NCBI GenBank assembly: GCA_905215845.1
Contig: CAJMRU010000081.1
Location: 1 to 5,317, forward strand
DNA length: 5,317 bases
Origin: an uncultured bacterium
GTDB lineage: Bacteria > Bacillota > Clostridia > TANB77 > CAG-508
Reading direction: 5' to 3'
The notes beneath the pieces are model-generated. The model was given only the letters and a program-made list of their open reading frames with translations. It did not search any database and was not told where the DNA came from. A program made the position numbers and the translations under genes. How positions within the stretch are numbered: position 1 is the first letter of the stretch; each line of letters starts with the position of its first letter. Below are positions 1 to 5,317 of the stretch, piece by piece.

Positions 1-33
1 ATGTAAGTTACAAAAGTGTTTTTAATTAGAAAA

Positions 34-117
34 CATATGAAAATATAAAAGTTTTAAGATTTTTATAAAAATTATTCTACAAAACTTCAAGAAATTTCTT
101 TCAAAGAATAAAAGGAG
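34..117 (+). repeat. Left copy of an imperfect tandem leader repeat
   Basis: This stretch aligns throughout its length with 147-228, about 113 bp downstream. Both copies run from an ATGAAA-ATATAAA-like block, through a T/A-rich block, to an identical 12-mer CTTTCAAAGAAT (98-109 here, 210-221 in the second copy) followed by a purine-rich Shine-Dalgarno-like sequence. In this copy AAAGGAG at 111-117 is followed 16 bases later by an ATG (134) that opens only an 8-residue frame ending at a TAA. I infer a duplicated leader of a gene, of which this copy is the vestigial one. The period and shared 12-mer are seen directly; the origin is inference. Confidence 0.6.
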
Positions 118-146
118 ATAAAAAAACATTTTAATGAGCAAACAAG

Positions 147-228
147 TAAATGAAATATAAATTTTTTAAGAAATTTTTAAAAATTGGTTACCAAAATGTT
201 TAAAAGTTCCTTTCAAAGAATGAGGAGG
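147..228 (+). repeat. Right copy of the tandem leader repeat, recombinase leader
   Basis: Second copy of the repeat described at 34-117. Here the 12-mer CTTTCAAAGAAT (210-221) runs directly into the GAGGAGG ribosome binding site of the recombinase gene. The copy also carries a small palindrome, TTGGT-T-ACCAA, at 184-194, which the first copy does not preserve. I see no convincing sigma-A promoter in the first 235 bases; TATAAA-like hexamers at 44 and 156 have only poor -35 partners. Confidence 0.6.
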
Positions 229-235
229 AAAAAAT

Positions 236-2020
236 ATGAGATGTGGAATTTATGTAAGAGTTAGTACAGATGATCAAAGAGATAATGGTTATTCTATTGA
301 TTCACAGTTACGAATGATAAAAGAATATTGTGAAAAGAACAATTATGATATTGTAGATGTATATAATGATGCAGGATATTCTGGAAAAGATTTAATGAGA
401 CCAGAAATGCAAAGAATGTTGAAAGATATTAAATCCCATAAGATTGAAACAATAGTTGCTATAAAAGTAGACAGATTAACTAGGAATAATTATGATGGCT
501 TTTGGTTTTTAAACTATTGTGAAGAACATGATGTTAAAATAGAACTTATTTTAGAGCCTTATGATGTATCTACAGTAAATAGCGAAATGATATTTGGAAT
601 GAATTTAGTATTTGGTCAAAGAGAAAGAAAAGAAATTGGAGCAAGAACCAAAAGAGCAATGGAAGAAATGGCTTTAGAAAAAGTTCACCCAACTAAAGCA
701 CCGTATGGCTATACTAGAAATAGTGAAACAGGTCATTTAGAAATAGAGCCTATTGAAGCACAAGTAATTAAGAAGATATTTGAATTGTGTAAAACAGGAA
801 ATTCTACAAGAAGTATTGCAACAAACATGAAAGACAATAATGCTTATTTAAAAATAGGAAAATGGACAAGTGATAGAGTTTATAAGATTCTTACTAATTC
901 TATTTATATTGGTATATTTGAATATGGTAAATATTGTAGAAAGCCACAGGATATATTAAGAGTTGAAAATTATTGTGAACCAATTATAGATATCAATACA
1001 TGGAATGTAACTAGAAAAGTTTTAGAAAAAAATAAACATTCAAATTATGGAGAGCATATTCATTTATTTACAGGAATTGTGAAATGTCCTACTTGTGGAA
1101 AAATACTATCTTCTACAAACTCGTTTAAGTATAGTGGAACTCCAAAAGAAAAAGTTTACTATCATTTGACTTGTAAAAATCTGAGCTGTAAATCAAAAGG
1201 GATACATTATAGTTCAGATAAAATAGAACAAAAATTAGTTAGAGTTTTGAATGAATTAACAAGGTATATGTATGATATGGATAATGAAATTATAGTATGT
1301 AATTCTACTAAAACTAAAGATATTAAAGACATTGAAAAAGCTATTGAAAAATTAAAAATGCAAGAGAAAAAATTAGTAGATTTATACTTAGGTTCTACCT
1401 TAAATGTTGAAACAATTAACAATAAAAATGATGTAATCAAGAAAGAAATAGAAAACTTAAATAAGAAAAAACAACAAATTGATCCTAACAATGATTATAA
1501 AGAATATACAATAGAACTATTGAAAAAGTTAAATTGTGATATTGAAAATGATGAAATAACATTCAAGAACAGATTAAGTTTTGCATTTATTTTTGATAGT
1601 TTAAACAAAAAATCAAAGAAAGAACTGATTAAGAGGTTAATTGATACAATTGAAATTAAGAGAGATAAAAACTACAATATTGAAATAATAAATATAAAAT
1701 TTACAGAAGAAATTATCTCAAAAAGTAGCAAAGATTATATAGAATATCTATATAAAATATTACAAAACAACAACATAGGTTTTATTTATAAAGAAGCAAT
1801 TACTAAACAGGAATTGGAGAAATTACAAGAAAATTATTTTGTATTTTCTAATATAAAAATAGCAAATAATCAATATGATAATGCTACTTTAACCATATAT
1901 AATGAATTGCTAAAACAAAATTTTTATGCTAATGGAATTATAAATTGTCCTTATATTGAAAACGAAAATATAGTAGATTACCTAACATTATTGCCAAAAA
2001 TTCCAACAGAAATATTATAA
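236..2020 (+). CDS. Large serine recombinase (site-specific integrase of a mobile element)
   Basis: This 594-residue protein is a complete large serine recombinase, the family that integrates and excises phages and conjugative or mobilizable elements through a covalent serine-DNA intermediate. The resolvase domain covers roughly residues 2-145, with the nucleophile S10 in YVRVSTDDQ and the conserved arginines R8, R80 and R83 (VDRLTRN). The recombinase domain follows (about 155-265, starting at APYGY). A zinc ribbon has C284/C287 (CPTCG) and C313/C318. A lysine/glutamate-rich coiled coil lies at about 360-415. The last 100 residues or so (490-594) form an extension I do not recognise. The start is supported by GAGGAGG at 222-228, seven bases before the ATG. 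No inactivating change is seen. Attachment sites of such enzymes usually lie next to the gene, but none can be proven here. Confidence 0.95.
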   Translation: MRCGIYVRVSTDDQRDNGYSIDSQLRMIKEYCEKNNYDIVDVYNDAGYSGKDLMRPEMQRMLKDIKSHKIETIVAIKVDRLTRNNYDGFWFLNYCEEHDVKIELILEPYDVSTVNSEMIFGMNLVFGQRERKEIGARTKRAMEEMALEKVHPTKAPYGYTRNSETGHLEIEPIEAQVIKKIFELCKTGNSTRSIATNMKDNNAYLKIGKWTSDRVYKILTNSIYIGIFEYGKYCRKPQDILRVENYCEPIIDINTWNVTRKVLEKNKHSNYGEHIHLFTGIVKCPTCGKILSSTNSFKYSGTPKEKVYYHLTCKNLSCKSKGIHYSSDKIEQKLVRVLNELTRYMYDMDNEIIVCNSTKTKDIKDIEKAIEKLKMQEKKLVDLYLGSTLNVETINNKNDVIKKEIENLNKKKQQIDPNNDYKEYTIELLKKLNCDIENDEITFKNRLSFAFIFDSLNKKSKKELIKRLIDTIEIKRDKNYNIEIINIKFTEEIISKSSKDYIEYLYKILQNNNIGFIYKEAITKQELEKLQENYFVFSNIKIANNQYDNATLTIYNELLKQNFYANGIINCPYIENENIVDYLTLLPKIPTEIL

Positions 2021-2085
2021 AATTATTTGAAAATTTTATAGAAAACAAAATCAAAAATGACACAAGAAAAATCACAATATTTTTT

Positions 2086-2161
2086 AATTTGCAAATTCTT
2101 GTCCTAGCAAGCACTGCATTTGTACTCCCGTACAAATGCAAAAATGGGTTTTGCACCCCAT
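2086..2161. other. oriT-like cluster of overlapping inverted repeats
   Basis: The elements, in order, are: a 12-bp palindrome AATTTGCAAATT (2086-2097); CTTG-6-CAAG (2098-2111) around CCTAG; a perfect 11-bp-arm hairpin (TGCATTTGTAC 2115-2125, TCCC loop, mirror arm 2130-2140); a second hairpin TGCAAAA-5-TTTTGCA (2137-2155) that shares TGCA with the first and so competes with it; and ATGGG-8-CCCAT (2144-2161). On the minus strand this reads as a hairpin followed by GTGCTTGCTAGGACAAG, an arrangement like a MOB-type transfer origin, where an inverted repeat lies just 5' of the nick site. From memory, similar blocks occur upstream of mobC/relaxase genes in clostridial Tn1549-like elements. No relaxase is in the window. 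A regulatory leader for the next gene, or part of an attachment site, are alternatives. Confidence 0.4.
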
Positions 2162-2180
2162 ACCCCAAAATTTGAAATCG

Positions 2181-2186
2181 AAAGGA
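2181..2186 (+). promoter_or_regulatory. Ribosome binding site fixing the start of the ORF6N gene
   Basis: AAAGGA lies nine bases before the ATG at 2196. An earlier in-frame ATG at 2136 sits inside the hairpin cluster, has no ribosome binding site, and would add 20 residues unrelated to the ORF6N family, so 2196 is preferred. Confidence 0.7.
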
Positions 2187-2195
2187 TGTGAATCT

Positions 2196-3095
2196 ATGGA
2201 AGAAAATAAATTAGTAATTCAAGATGAATTGGCTATCGAAGATATAAAAAATCTAATATATACAATAAGAGGAAAGCAAGTTATGCTAGATAGTGATGTA
2301 GCAATGCTGTATCATTATACAACTAAAAATATAAATAAAGCTGTAAAAAGAAATATAGATAGATTTCCAGAAGACTTTTGCTTTCAATTGACTGAAATGG
2401 AATTTCAAAATTTAAGGTTCCAATTTGGAACCTTAAATAAAAAAGTTAACAATGGAGATGTAACAAGAAAGTATGTACCATATGTTTTTACTGAACAAGG
2501 AATCTCAATGCTATCTGGAGTGTTAAAGAATGAAATTGCTGTAAAAGTTAGTGTTAATATAATGAGAGCATTTGTTGAAATGAGAAAATTTTTAATGCTA
2601 AATGGTCAAGTATTTGAAAGATTAACAAGTATAGAATACAAATTGTTAGAACATGATAAAAAATTTGATGAAGTATTTAATCAATTACAATTGGAAGAAA
2701 ATATAAAACAGAGGATATTTTTTGATGGTCAGATATATGATGCATATAGCTTAATTGTAGATATTATAAGAAAAGCAAATAACAAGATTTTGATTATAGA
2801 TAATTATATTGATGATAGTGTTTTAAAAATGTTAGCTAAAAAGAAAAACAATGTAGAAGTTGTTATTTTAACATCAGACAAAAGTAATATTGAAAATATA
2901 GATGTTAAAAAATTCAATAAAGAATATCCTATTCTTAAAATTGCTAAAACGAATAAATTTCATGATAGATTTATTGTTATAGATAACAAAGAAATGTATC
3001 ATTTAGGTGCTTCTATAAAAGATTTAGGCAAAAAATGTTTTGGAATTAATAAAATAGAAGACATAGAAATTATAGAAAAAATTATTAATTTGTAA
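2196..3095 (+). CDS. ORF6N-domain protein with phospholipase-D-like C-terminal half
   Basis: A 299-residue protein in two parts. Residues about 10-132 are an ORF6N domain, a DNA-binding-type module of phage and mobile-element regulators; hallmark blocks are IRGKQVMLDSDVAMLY, NKAVKRNIDRFPEDFCFQLT, YVFTEQGISML and NIMRAFVEMR. A short helical linker (about 138-170) leads to a second domain (about 170-290) with an ILIIDNYIDD strand, HDRFIVID (H256, D263) and GASIKDLGKK (S273, K275, G278), resembling the single half-site of phospholipase D-like folds often fused to ORF6N. Whether it cuts nucleic acid or only binds is unknown; one HxD-type motif would need a dimer. It follows the oriT-like hairpins and ends one base before a strong terminator. 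Its coding sequence contains a perfect palindrome at 2410-2438. Cellular role unproven; likely an element-encoded regulator or antirepressor-like protein. Confidence 0.88.
   Translation: MEENKLVIQDELAIEDIKNLIYTIRGKQVMLDSDVAMLYHYTTKNINKAVKRNIDRFPEDFCFQLTEMEFQNLRFQFGTLNKKVNNGDVTRKYVPYVFTEQGISMLSGVLKNEIAVKVSVNIMRAFVEMRKFLMLNGQVFERLTSIEYKLLEHDKKFDEVFNQLQLEENIKQRIFFDGQIYDAYSLIVDIIRKANNKILIIDNYIDDSVLKMLAKKKNNVEVVILTSDKSNIENIDVKKFNKEYPILKIAKTNKFHDRFIVIDNKEMYHLGASIKDLGKKCFGINKIEDIEIIEKIINL
2410..2438. repeat. Perfect 29-bp palindrome inside the ORF6N gene
   Basis: Two 14-bp arms, ATTTAAGGTTCCAA and its exact reverse complement, flank a single central T. It covers codons 72-81, encoding NLRFQFGTLN in the middle of the ORF6N domain. 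An exact match of this length is far beyond what AT-richness gives by chance, and the arms include GC-containing GGTTCC/GGAACC. It could be a protein-binding operator, a recombination site, or a by-product of a conserved peptide. Confidence 0.9.
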
Positions 3096-3161
3096 GAACA
3101 AAAAGAGGCATGAAAAGATATTTCAACATTTTAAATATCCTTCCACGTCTCGTTTTTGTTC
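3096..3161. terminator. Bidirectional terminator hairpin between convergent genes
   Basis: The hairpin has long arms: GAACAAAAA (3096-3104) pairs with TTTTTGTTC (3153-3161), then GAG with CTC across a one-base bulge, and GATATTT (3117-3123) with AAATATC (3133-3139) around a 9-base loop. The few mismatches between are A/C on the plus strand, which become U-G wobble pairs in a minus-strand transcript, so the leftward RNA folds better. Both directions end in a five-T run next to the stem (3153-3157 on plus, complement of 3100-3104 on minus). It begins directly after the ORF6N stop and lies 65 bases beyond the stop of the leftward gene, so it can end both units. Confidence 0.8.
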
Positions 3162-3225
3162 ACTCACTAAATTTAATAGTGTTATCTTTTTTATATTTAC
3201 AATACAATTTTATATATTCTTTTGA

Positions 3226-4167
3226 TTAAGTGTTAATTTCCCATTTTGGTGGATAAAAATACTCTATTTTATCTTGTTTAGGTACATATTTTTTCTTTAT
3301 TTTAGCTCTATTAGATTTTAAATCAGGAATAGCTTGTCTACAGTATTTATCTAATTCACAAAATATATTTTGACAATCTATTAGTTGCAAAGGTCGATTA
3401 CCAATTCTTTTGAAATCTAAATTTAGTCTTTTAAATTCTTCATCTTGATGTTCATACATATATCTAATAATATCTTCATTGCTCATTTTGTCTGTATCAA
3501 TAAAGCATTTTTTAATACCTCGAAGTGATCCAGGTCCAGCAACCGTAAATTCATCTTCTTTCCAGTTCACAACTTCACTATAATTAATATCGGTTATTAA
3601 TTGATAAGCCATAAAATTACCAATTAAAGGATAACTCTTGATAATATTAAAAGCTTCCCCCATATCTTTACATTTTACAATTTTGCCTTGCATCTTATCT
3701 TCATTAAACATTTTATTAAGTAATGCTAAATGATTGTCATGTTTTCTATCATAACCAAATGCTTTATTAGCACAGCTTATATAAGCATCATTATATATCT
3801 TAATACCATTAGATATAGCACTTTCTAGTATTGTAGAATACTCCTTAAAATTAAATGTTTTAAGAGTAATATCTTCATAATGATTTAATAATAATTCCCA
3901 AGTAGATTCTTTATTAAATAGTTTAAATAATAATATTCTAAATAACATATTTTCATCGGAATAATTTTTTCCATTATATATAACATGCTTTAATAAATAT
4001 TGGCTAACTCTATCATTAACTCTATAGCTATTGCAAAATTTATATTCTTGTAAAATTTTATCATCAGTCCATGGAGCAGGTTCTCCATTTATCTTTTTCC
4101 AAAATATATTTTGTCTTTCACAAGCAAAATACCAATATAAATCATATACTTCTTGTCTTCTTTTCAT
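3226..4167 (-). CDS. Putative DNA base hypermodification protein (5-hmdU DNA kinase helical-domain family)
   Basis: This 313-residue protein matches, over its whole length, the family annotated as 'nucleotide kinase domain-containing / putative DNA base hypermodification protein' (5-hmdU DNA kinase helical domain; formerly alpha-glutamyl/putrescinyl thymine pyrophosphorylase clade). Recognised blocks are PWTDDKILQEYKFCNSYR (32-49), DRVSQYLL (52-59), FRILLFKLFN (76-85), CANKAFGYDRKHDNHLALL (132-150), GNFMAYQLITDINYS (183-197), FTVAGPGSLRGIKKCF (207-222), DCQNIFCELDKYCR (264-277) and FYPPKW (304-309). It is predicted soluble. No Walker A P-loop is present, so kinase activity should not be assumed; the GN-FMAYQL...GPG part looks helix-hairpin-helix-like to me. 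In phages the family works in thymidine hypermodification; the bacterial role is unproven. A TTG one codon upstream is possible, but the ATG is better spaced from the ribosome binding site. It lies six bases after the SPASM fragment's stop, in one operon with the radical SAM gene. Confidence 0.85.
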   Translation of the reverse strand: MKRRQEVYDLYWYFACERQNIFWKKINGEPAPWTDDKILQEYKFCNSYRVNDRVSQYLLKHVIYNGKNYSDENMLFRILLFKLFNKESTWELLLNHYEDITLKTFNFKEYSTILESAISNGIKIYNDAYISCANKAFGYDRKHDNHLALLNKMFNEDKMQGKIVKCKDMGEAFNIIKSYPLIGNFMAYQLITDINYSEVVNWKEDEFTVAGPGSLRGIKKCFIDTDKMSNEDIIRYMYEHQDEEFKRLNLDFKRIGNRPLQLIDCQNIFCELDKYCRQAIPDLKSNRAKIKKKYVPKQDKIEYFYPPKWEINT

Positions 4168-4173
4168 CAATAC

Positions 4174-4180
4174 TCACCTC
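4174..4180 (-). promoter_or_regulatory. Ribosome binding site overlapping the upstream stop codon
   Basis: On the minus strand GAGGTGA lies six bases before the ATG at 4167, and its last three bases are the TGA stop of the SPASM fragment. The overlap implies translational coupling of the hypermodification-family gene to the upstream frame. The spacing favours the ATG over the adjacent upstream TTG. Confidence 0.7.
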
Positions 4181-4368
4181 ATGCATTTTGGATCTCTTGA
4201 ATTAATACATTTTTTTAATGTAGATACTTTATTTTCACTATCAGTATAATTAGCAATTATCTTTTGTCCAATACAGCCACTTTTACAAATAGAATATTGC
4301 CCACAAGATGAACAAGAGTTATCAGTATTAAATTGTCTTATATTACTAAAGTAAGCCGAATTATACAT
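4174..4368 (-). CDS. Detached C-terminal half of SPASM domain (radical SAM gene fragment)
   Basis: This 64-residue frame carries the second half of a SPASM auxiliary iron-sulfur domain: C19-X2-C22-X5-C28-X3-C32 (CSSC, ICKSGC) and a downstream cysteine (C54 or C62, DPKC). These would complete the first half present at the end of the adjacent radical SAM frame. The open frame continues upstream of the ATG to a TAG at 4408-4410, and the residues before the ATG (GNIKENSLKE) look like the normal continuation of a SPASM protein, so this is best read as the tail of one broken gene. Its ATG overlaps the radical SAM stop (ATGTATAA), so re-initiation to make a separate small protein is possible, with AAAGGA only two bases before the ATG. 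It ends within the next gene's ribosome binding site. Confidence 0.75.
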   Translation of the reverse strand: MYNSAYFSNIRQFNTDNSCSSCGQYSICKSGCIGQKIIANYTDSENKVSTLKKCINSRDPKCMR

Positions 4369-5179
4369 TTCCTTTAAAGAATTTTCTTTTATATTTCCGT
4401 GAATAACCTAATTTAGTAAAATATTTTATAGAGTCACACGGATAAGCAATACCATCAAAACCAATTATCATTATCTCATCAGCAATAATACAAGGACTAT
4501 TTTCAATTCCTAATATATTCCAAGGACTACCAAGTCTAATTTTATCTTTATCATTTGTATTTAAATAGAAATTTTTTATAGCAAATAATTCTTCTTTAGA
4601 TAAATCCATATTATTGGTCCCTTTACCGTGTGGAACAAATCTTAATAAACTTACTTTGTCAAAATATCTTTTAGTTTTAAATGTATCAATAGTTTCATTT
4701 ACTACAGTTTCTAATCTTGAAAAAGAATCTTTTGAAACAGTATAATGAAATCCTAATCTTGCATTATTGCCTTCAAAAACTTTATCGAAAAATTGTTCCT
4801 TGTCATATATTGAAATATCTTCTTCATCAGATAAAGAATCGGCAAGTGAATAAACTATTTTATTTAATCCTGAATCAATTAAATTTCTATATTTATTTAA
4901 AGTTTCATCAGTTCTATAAGCAAATGTATAAATAGTTGATTTAATTCCTAATTTTGAAGTTAATATTACAAGTTCAGGAAGTCTATCATACATTAAAGGT
5001 TCTCCACCAGTAAAAACAATAGTATCAACACCCATTAGTTTTGCTTCATTAATAATTTTACAAACATTTTCAAAATTTAATTCTTTTAAATTACCTATAT
5101 TATTAGTAGCATTGCTAGAACAATGTTTACAATTTCTAGAACATTTATTAGTTAATTCAATTTTTAATTCTTTGAGCAT
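4361..5179 (-). CDS. Radical SAM enzyme, SPASM-type, C-terminus lost by frameshift
   Basis: This 272-residue frame is a radical SAM protein. The 4Fe-4S motif that binds S-adenosylmethionine is C13-X3-C17-X2-C20 (CSRNCKHC), followed by TGGEP (57-61) and a TIM-barrel-length core. RFVPHGKG and C230-X12-G243-X4-C248 (ending GIAYPC) are the first half of a SPASM auxiliary-cluster motif. The last 12 residues, after about S260, are basic and unlike the family. One frame over, GNIKENSLKE continues naturally into the SPASM remainder at 4368-4174. Removing one base near 4397-4402 would give a protein of about 334 residues. The start is supported by AAGGAGG (5187-5193), seven bases before the ATG. It is the first gene of a leftward operon with the hypermodification-family gene. 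The substrate is unknown; a nucleobase or a peptide are both possible. If the indel is real, the enzyme lacks its complete auxiliary cluster and may be inactive. Confidence 0.88.
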   Translation of the reverse strand: MLKELKIELTNKCSRNCKHCSSNATNNIGNLKELNFENVCKIINEAKLMGVDTIVFTGGEPLMYDRLPELVILTSKLGIKSTIYTFAYRTDETLNKYRNLIDSGLNKIVYSLADSLSDEEDISIYDKEQFFDKVFEGNNARLGFHYTVSKDSFSRLETVVNETIDTFKTKRYFDKVSLLRFVPHGKGTNNMDLSKEELFAIKNFYLNTNDKDKIRLGSPWNILGIENSPCIIADEIMIIGFDGIAYPCDSIKYFTKLGYSRKYKRKFFKGNV

Positions 5180-5207
5180 TATATTTCCTCCTTAAATAGC
5201 TAATATG

Positions 5208-5236
5208 ATTATATAATAATAGCTATATTTTTTCTA
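5208..5236 (-). promoter_or_regulatory. Predicted sigma-A promoter of the radical SAM operon
   Basis: On the minus strand a perfect -10 TATAAT (5213-5208) sits 17 bases downstream of a weak -35 TAGAAA (5236-5231, four of six matches). Transcription would start near 5201, about 22 bases before the start codon of the radical SAM gene. The location fits, but TATAAT-like hexamers are common in such AT-rich DNA. Confidence 0.5.
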
Positions 5237-5244
5237 TGTTTTCA

Positions 5245-5273
5245 TTGAAATTTAATAAAATTTCATATATAAT
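5245..5273 (+). promoter_or_regulatory. Near-consensus sigma-A promoter pointing out of the window
   Basis: TTGAAA (5245-5250), a 17-base spacer and TATAAT (5268-5273) form an almost ideal vegetative promoter facing right. Its -35 lies eight bases from that of the leftward operon promoter, giving a back-to-back divergent pair. The last 38 bases of the window would be the start of its transcript; they contain no start codon or recognisable gene. Confidence 0.6.
5246..5265. promoter_or_regulatory. Possible operator: inverted repeat in the promoter spacer
   Basis: Perfect 8-bp arms TGAAATTT (5246-5253) and AAATTTCA (5258-5265) flank a 4-base centre. The repeat overlaps the -35 and fills most of the spacer of the rightward promoter, and sits about ten bases from the -35 of the leftward one. 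This is where a dimeric repressor could control one or both units. Arms are AT-rich, so chance is not excluded. Confidence 0.4.
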
Positions 5274-5317
5274 ACATTTAGAAAGAGAATAAGAAGGTTC
5301 GTATCTTGTAAGAATAT

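Noticed and set aside
134..160. Mini-ORF of 8 codons (MSKQVNEI) as a leader peptide
   Set aside because: The purine-rich tract is 16 bases from the ATG, too far for efficient initiation, and it fits better as the vestige of a duplicated start region.
1207..1491. Open frame of 94 codons on the minus strand inside the recombinase gene
   Set aside because: It is antisense to the lysine-rich coiled-coil coding region; the apparent hydrophobic, phenylalanine-rich product is what reversed AAA/GAA codons give, and no ribosome binding site is evident.
2017..2039. Hairpin ATAAAATT-7-AATTTTAT at the recombinase stop as a terminator
   Set aside because: The stem is AT-only and there is no following T-run, so it would be weak and is expected by chance in such AT-rich DNA.
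1938..2168. Minus-strand open frame of 76 codons across the recombinase 3' end and the hairpin cluster
   Set aside because: It runs through the inverted repeats and antisense to the recombinase; its product shows no recognisable domain.
3165..3190. CACTA-7-TAGTG followed by a T-rich run as a second terminator
   Set aside because: The five-base stem is too short to be convincing beside the much stronger hairpin at 3096-3161.
4031..4249. Plus-strand open frame of 72 codons antisense to the hypermodification-family gene
   Set aside because: It overlaps a well-conserved coding region in antisense and has no family resemblance.
4396..4407. Programmed +1 frameshift joining the radical SAM and SPASM frames
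   Set aside because: The rare CGG codon could cause pausing, but the preceding TCA codon would have to re-pair on CAC and there is no slippery run or stop codon at the site; a plain indel is simpler.
4717..4935. Plus-strand open frame of 72 codons antisense to the radical SAM gene
   Set aside because: Antisense shadow of a clear radical SAM coding region with low-complexity K/L/Y composition.

Overview
This is an AT-rich window with strong AGGAGG-type ribosome binding sites. The protein families point to a low-GC Firmicute, probably a clostridial gut-type bacterium. The content looks like accessory or mobile DNA rather than core chromosome. No tRNA, rRNA or CRISPR array is visible.

Left half (rightward). 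A leader of about 235 bp contains an imperfect tandem duplication with a period of about 113 bp. It is followed by a complete large serine recombinase (236-2020). A 175-bp gap after it holds an overlapping set of perfect inverted repeats (about 2086-2161) that resembles a transfer origin (oriT) of Gram-positive mobilizable elements, although no relaxase is present in the window. Next is an ORF6N-domain protein with a phospholipase-D-like C-terminal half (2196-3095); its coding sequence contains a perfect 29-bp palindrome. A long bidirectional terminator hairpin (3096-3161) closes this half.

Right half (leftward). A compact transcription unit starts from a predicted promoter near 5208-5236. 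It reads a radical SAM enzyme (5179-4361), the detached C-terminal half of its SPASM domain in another frame (4368-4174), and a protein of the '5-hmdU DNA kinase, helical domain' / putative DNA base hypermodification family (4167-3226). The radical SAM gene appears broken by a one-base indel near 4397-4402: the first half of the SPASM cysteine motif ends one frame and the second half opens the next. A near-consensus promoter with an inverted repeat in its spacer points rightward out of the window at 5245-5273.

How it may work together (inference): the serine recombinase and oriT-like hairpins suggest an integrative, possibly trans-mobilized element. The radical SAM plus hypermodification-family pair would be cargo, plausibly a nucleobase or nucleotide modification cassette. 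The most interesting points are this two-gene pair, its split SPASM domain, the oriT-like structure without a relaxase, and the palindrome inside the ORF6N gene.
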